Shown in pieces: positions 63,687-64,000 of a stretch of DNA of 64,000 bases. Every line of letters begins with the position of its first letter. Within the stretch, counting starts at the first letter, position 1. The translations under genes and the position numbers were made by a program. Source of the stretch: Bacteroides fragilis (GTDB lineage: Bacteria; Bacteroidota; Bacteroidia; Bacteroidales; DTGW01); assembly GCA_945889005.1 (NCBI GenBank), contig CAMDBI010000002.1:62001-126000 (forward strand), read 5' to 3'. Under the pieces are notes generated by a model. It searched no databases. It was not told the origin of the DNA and saw only the letters and a program-made list of their open reading frames with translations.

Positions 63687-64000
63687 AATAGAAAATTTTT
63701 AATTTATTGCAATTTTTATAAAAAAAGATCTATGCATTGGTGTCGTACCAATATTTTGAGTTTTACTGAATTGTATTGATATTACTAAAATTGAAGATAG
63801 GGATTCTCAAGAGGTTGTTGGATATTTTAAAACATTGGATTTGATATCAGAATCATACGAGGGCATCAGAATAAATGAAAATGGATTATAGAACTTGCAT
63901 AATATACTGATGAAGTATAGTAAGAAGGATGCTTGACACAAGGGTGATTATAAAAAGCATAGCAATGCTGTTGAGGTCACTATGCCGATGATACAAAACA
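63687..64000. other. Unexplained end region
   Basis: No convincing gene starts here. A short frame around 63770-63890 reads IEDRDSQEVVGYFKTLDLIS and ends at a TAG, without a proper start; it could be the tail of a decayed gene. Inverted repeat TTGGT/ACCAA at about 63738-63752. Nothing else was recognised. Confidence 0.4.

Noticed and set aside
1-64000. CRISPR arrays, complete insertion sequences, prophage or rRNA genes
   Set aside because: No regularly spaced direct repeats, transposase or phage structural genes, or rRNA sequence were seen on reading the window.

Overview
The window is chromosomal DNA from a member of the Bacteroidota. The evidence is gene content and promoter style. It has a SprA/Sov gene next to ruvA, a uppS-bamA-skp-skp-murI block, DUF6089-like outer-membrane proteins, a DUF2079 membrane protein, a carboxynorspermidine-synthase-type dehydrogenase and a glycine-lipid-type acyltransferase pair. 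Promoter boxes of the TAnnTTTG type recur, and Shine-Dalgarno sequences are not obvious. A two-subunit 2-oxoacid:ferredoxin oxidoreductase suggests anaerobic or microaerobic metabolism. DNA is AT-rich throughout. No rRNA, CRISPR array, complete insertion sequence or prophage was seen; one tRNA (Leu, UAG) was found.

Layout. 1-2.2 kb: start of sprA and ruvA (minus). 2.3-7.0 kb: two unknown proteins, a decayed rhuM-like gene, the mnmH/selU-selD pair for 2-selenouridine in tRNA, and a decayed rmuC-like gene joined to a repeat. 7.1-15.5 kb: an accessory surface-glycan region with multi-span membrane proteins, a GT-C enzyme, three cytosolic-type glycosyltransferases and a methyltransferase, with a striking nested palindrome between two convergent genes. 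15.6-20.2 kb: thrH-like and thrC, a HAD phosphatase and an ABC-F ATPase. 20.4-26.3 kb: an AAA/DUF4143 ATPase, then a four-gene operon encoding a DUF4384 protein, a DUF5683-like membrane protein, a kelch-like lipoprotein and an exported caspase-like protease. 26.4-29.6 kb: a saccharopine-dehydrogenase-family enzyme and a 7TM sensor kinase. 29.7-33.2 kb: tRNA-Leu, tig, clpP, clpX. 33.3-38.1 kb: Spy/CpxP-like protein, pyrE, SRPBCC protein, korB/korA. 38.3-39.4 kb: gamma carbonic anhydrase and a DUF2283 gene next to a frameshifted partner. 39.4-47.9 kb: a long minus-strand envelope-biogenesis block. 48-53.2 kb: pdxJ, a hydrolase, lptB, a DUF6051-like protein, a LytTR regulator and an AlbA_2 protein. 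53.2-57.5 kb: pyrH, frr, a TEX264-like GyrI-domain protein and a glsA/glsB-like pair. Two full copies of a 172-175 bp inverted-repeat element lie here. 57.5-62.7 kb: remnant of a sugar-binding protein, then rsmA, pnp, rpsO, prfA. 62.8-64 kb: a second DUF4384-like exported protein and an unexplained tail.

The best candidate for an undescribed system is the exported caspase operon at 21620-26298. Its four products all carry export signals and are tightly spaced, which suggests a protease with lipoprotein and membrane partners acting in the periplasm or at the outer membrane. A distant relative of its first gene sits at 62850-63686. Most of the rest is conserved housekeeping, interrupted by decayed accessory genes and small palindromic repeats.
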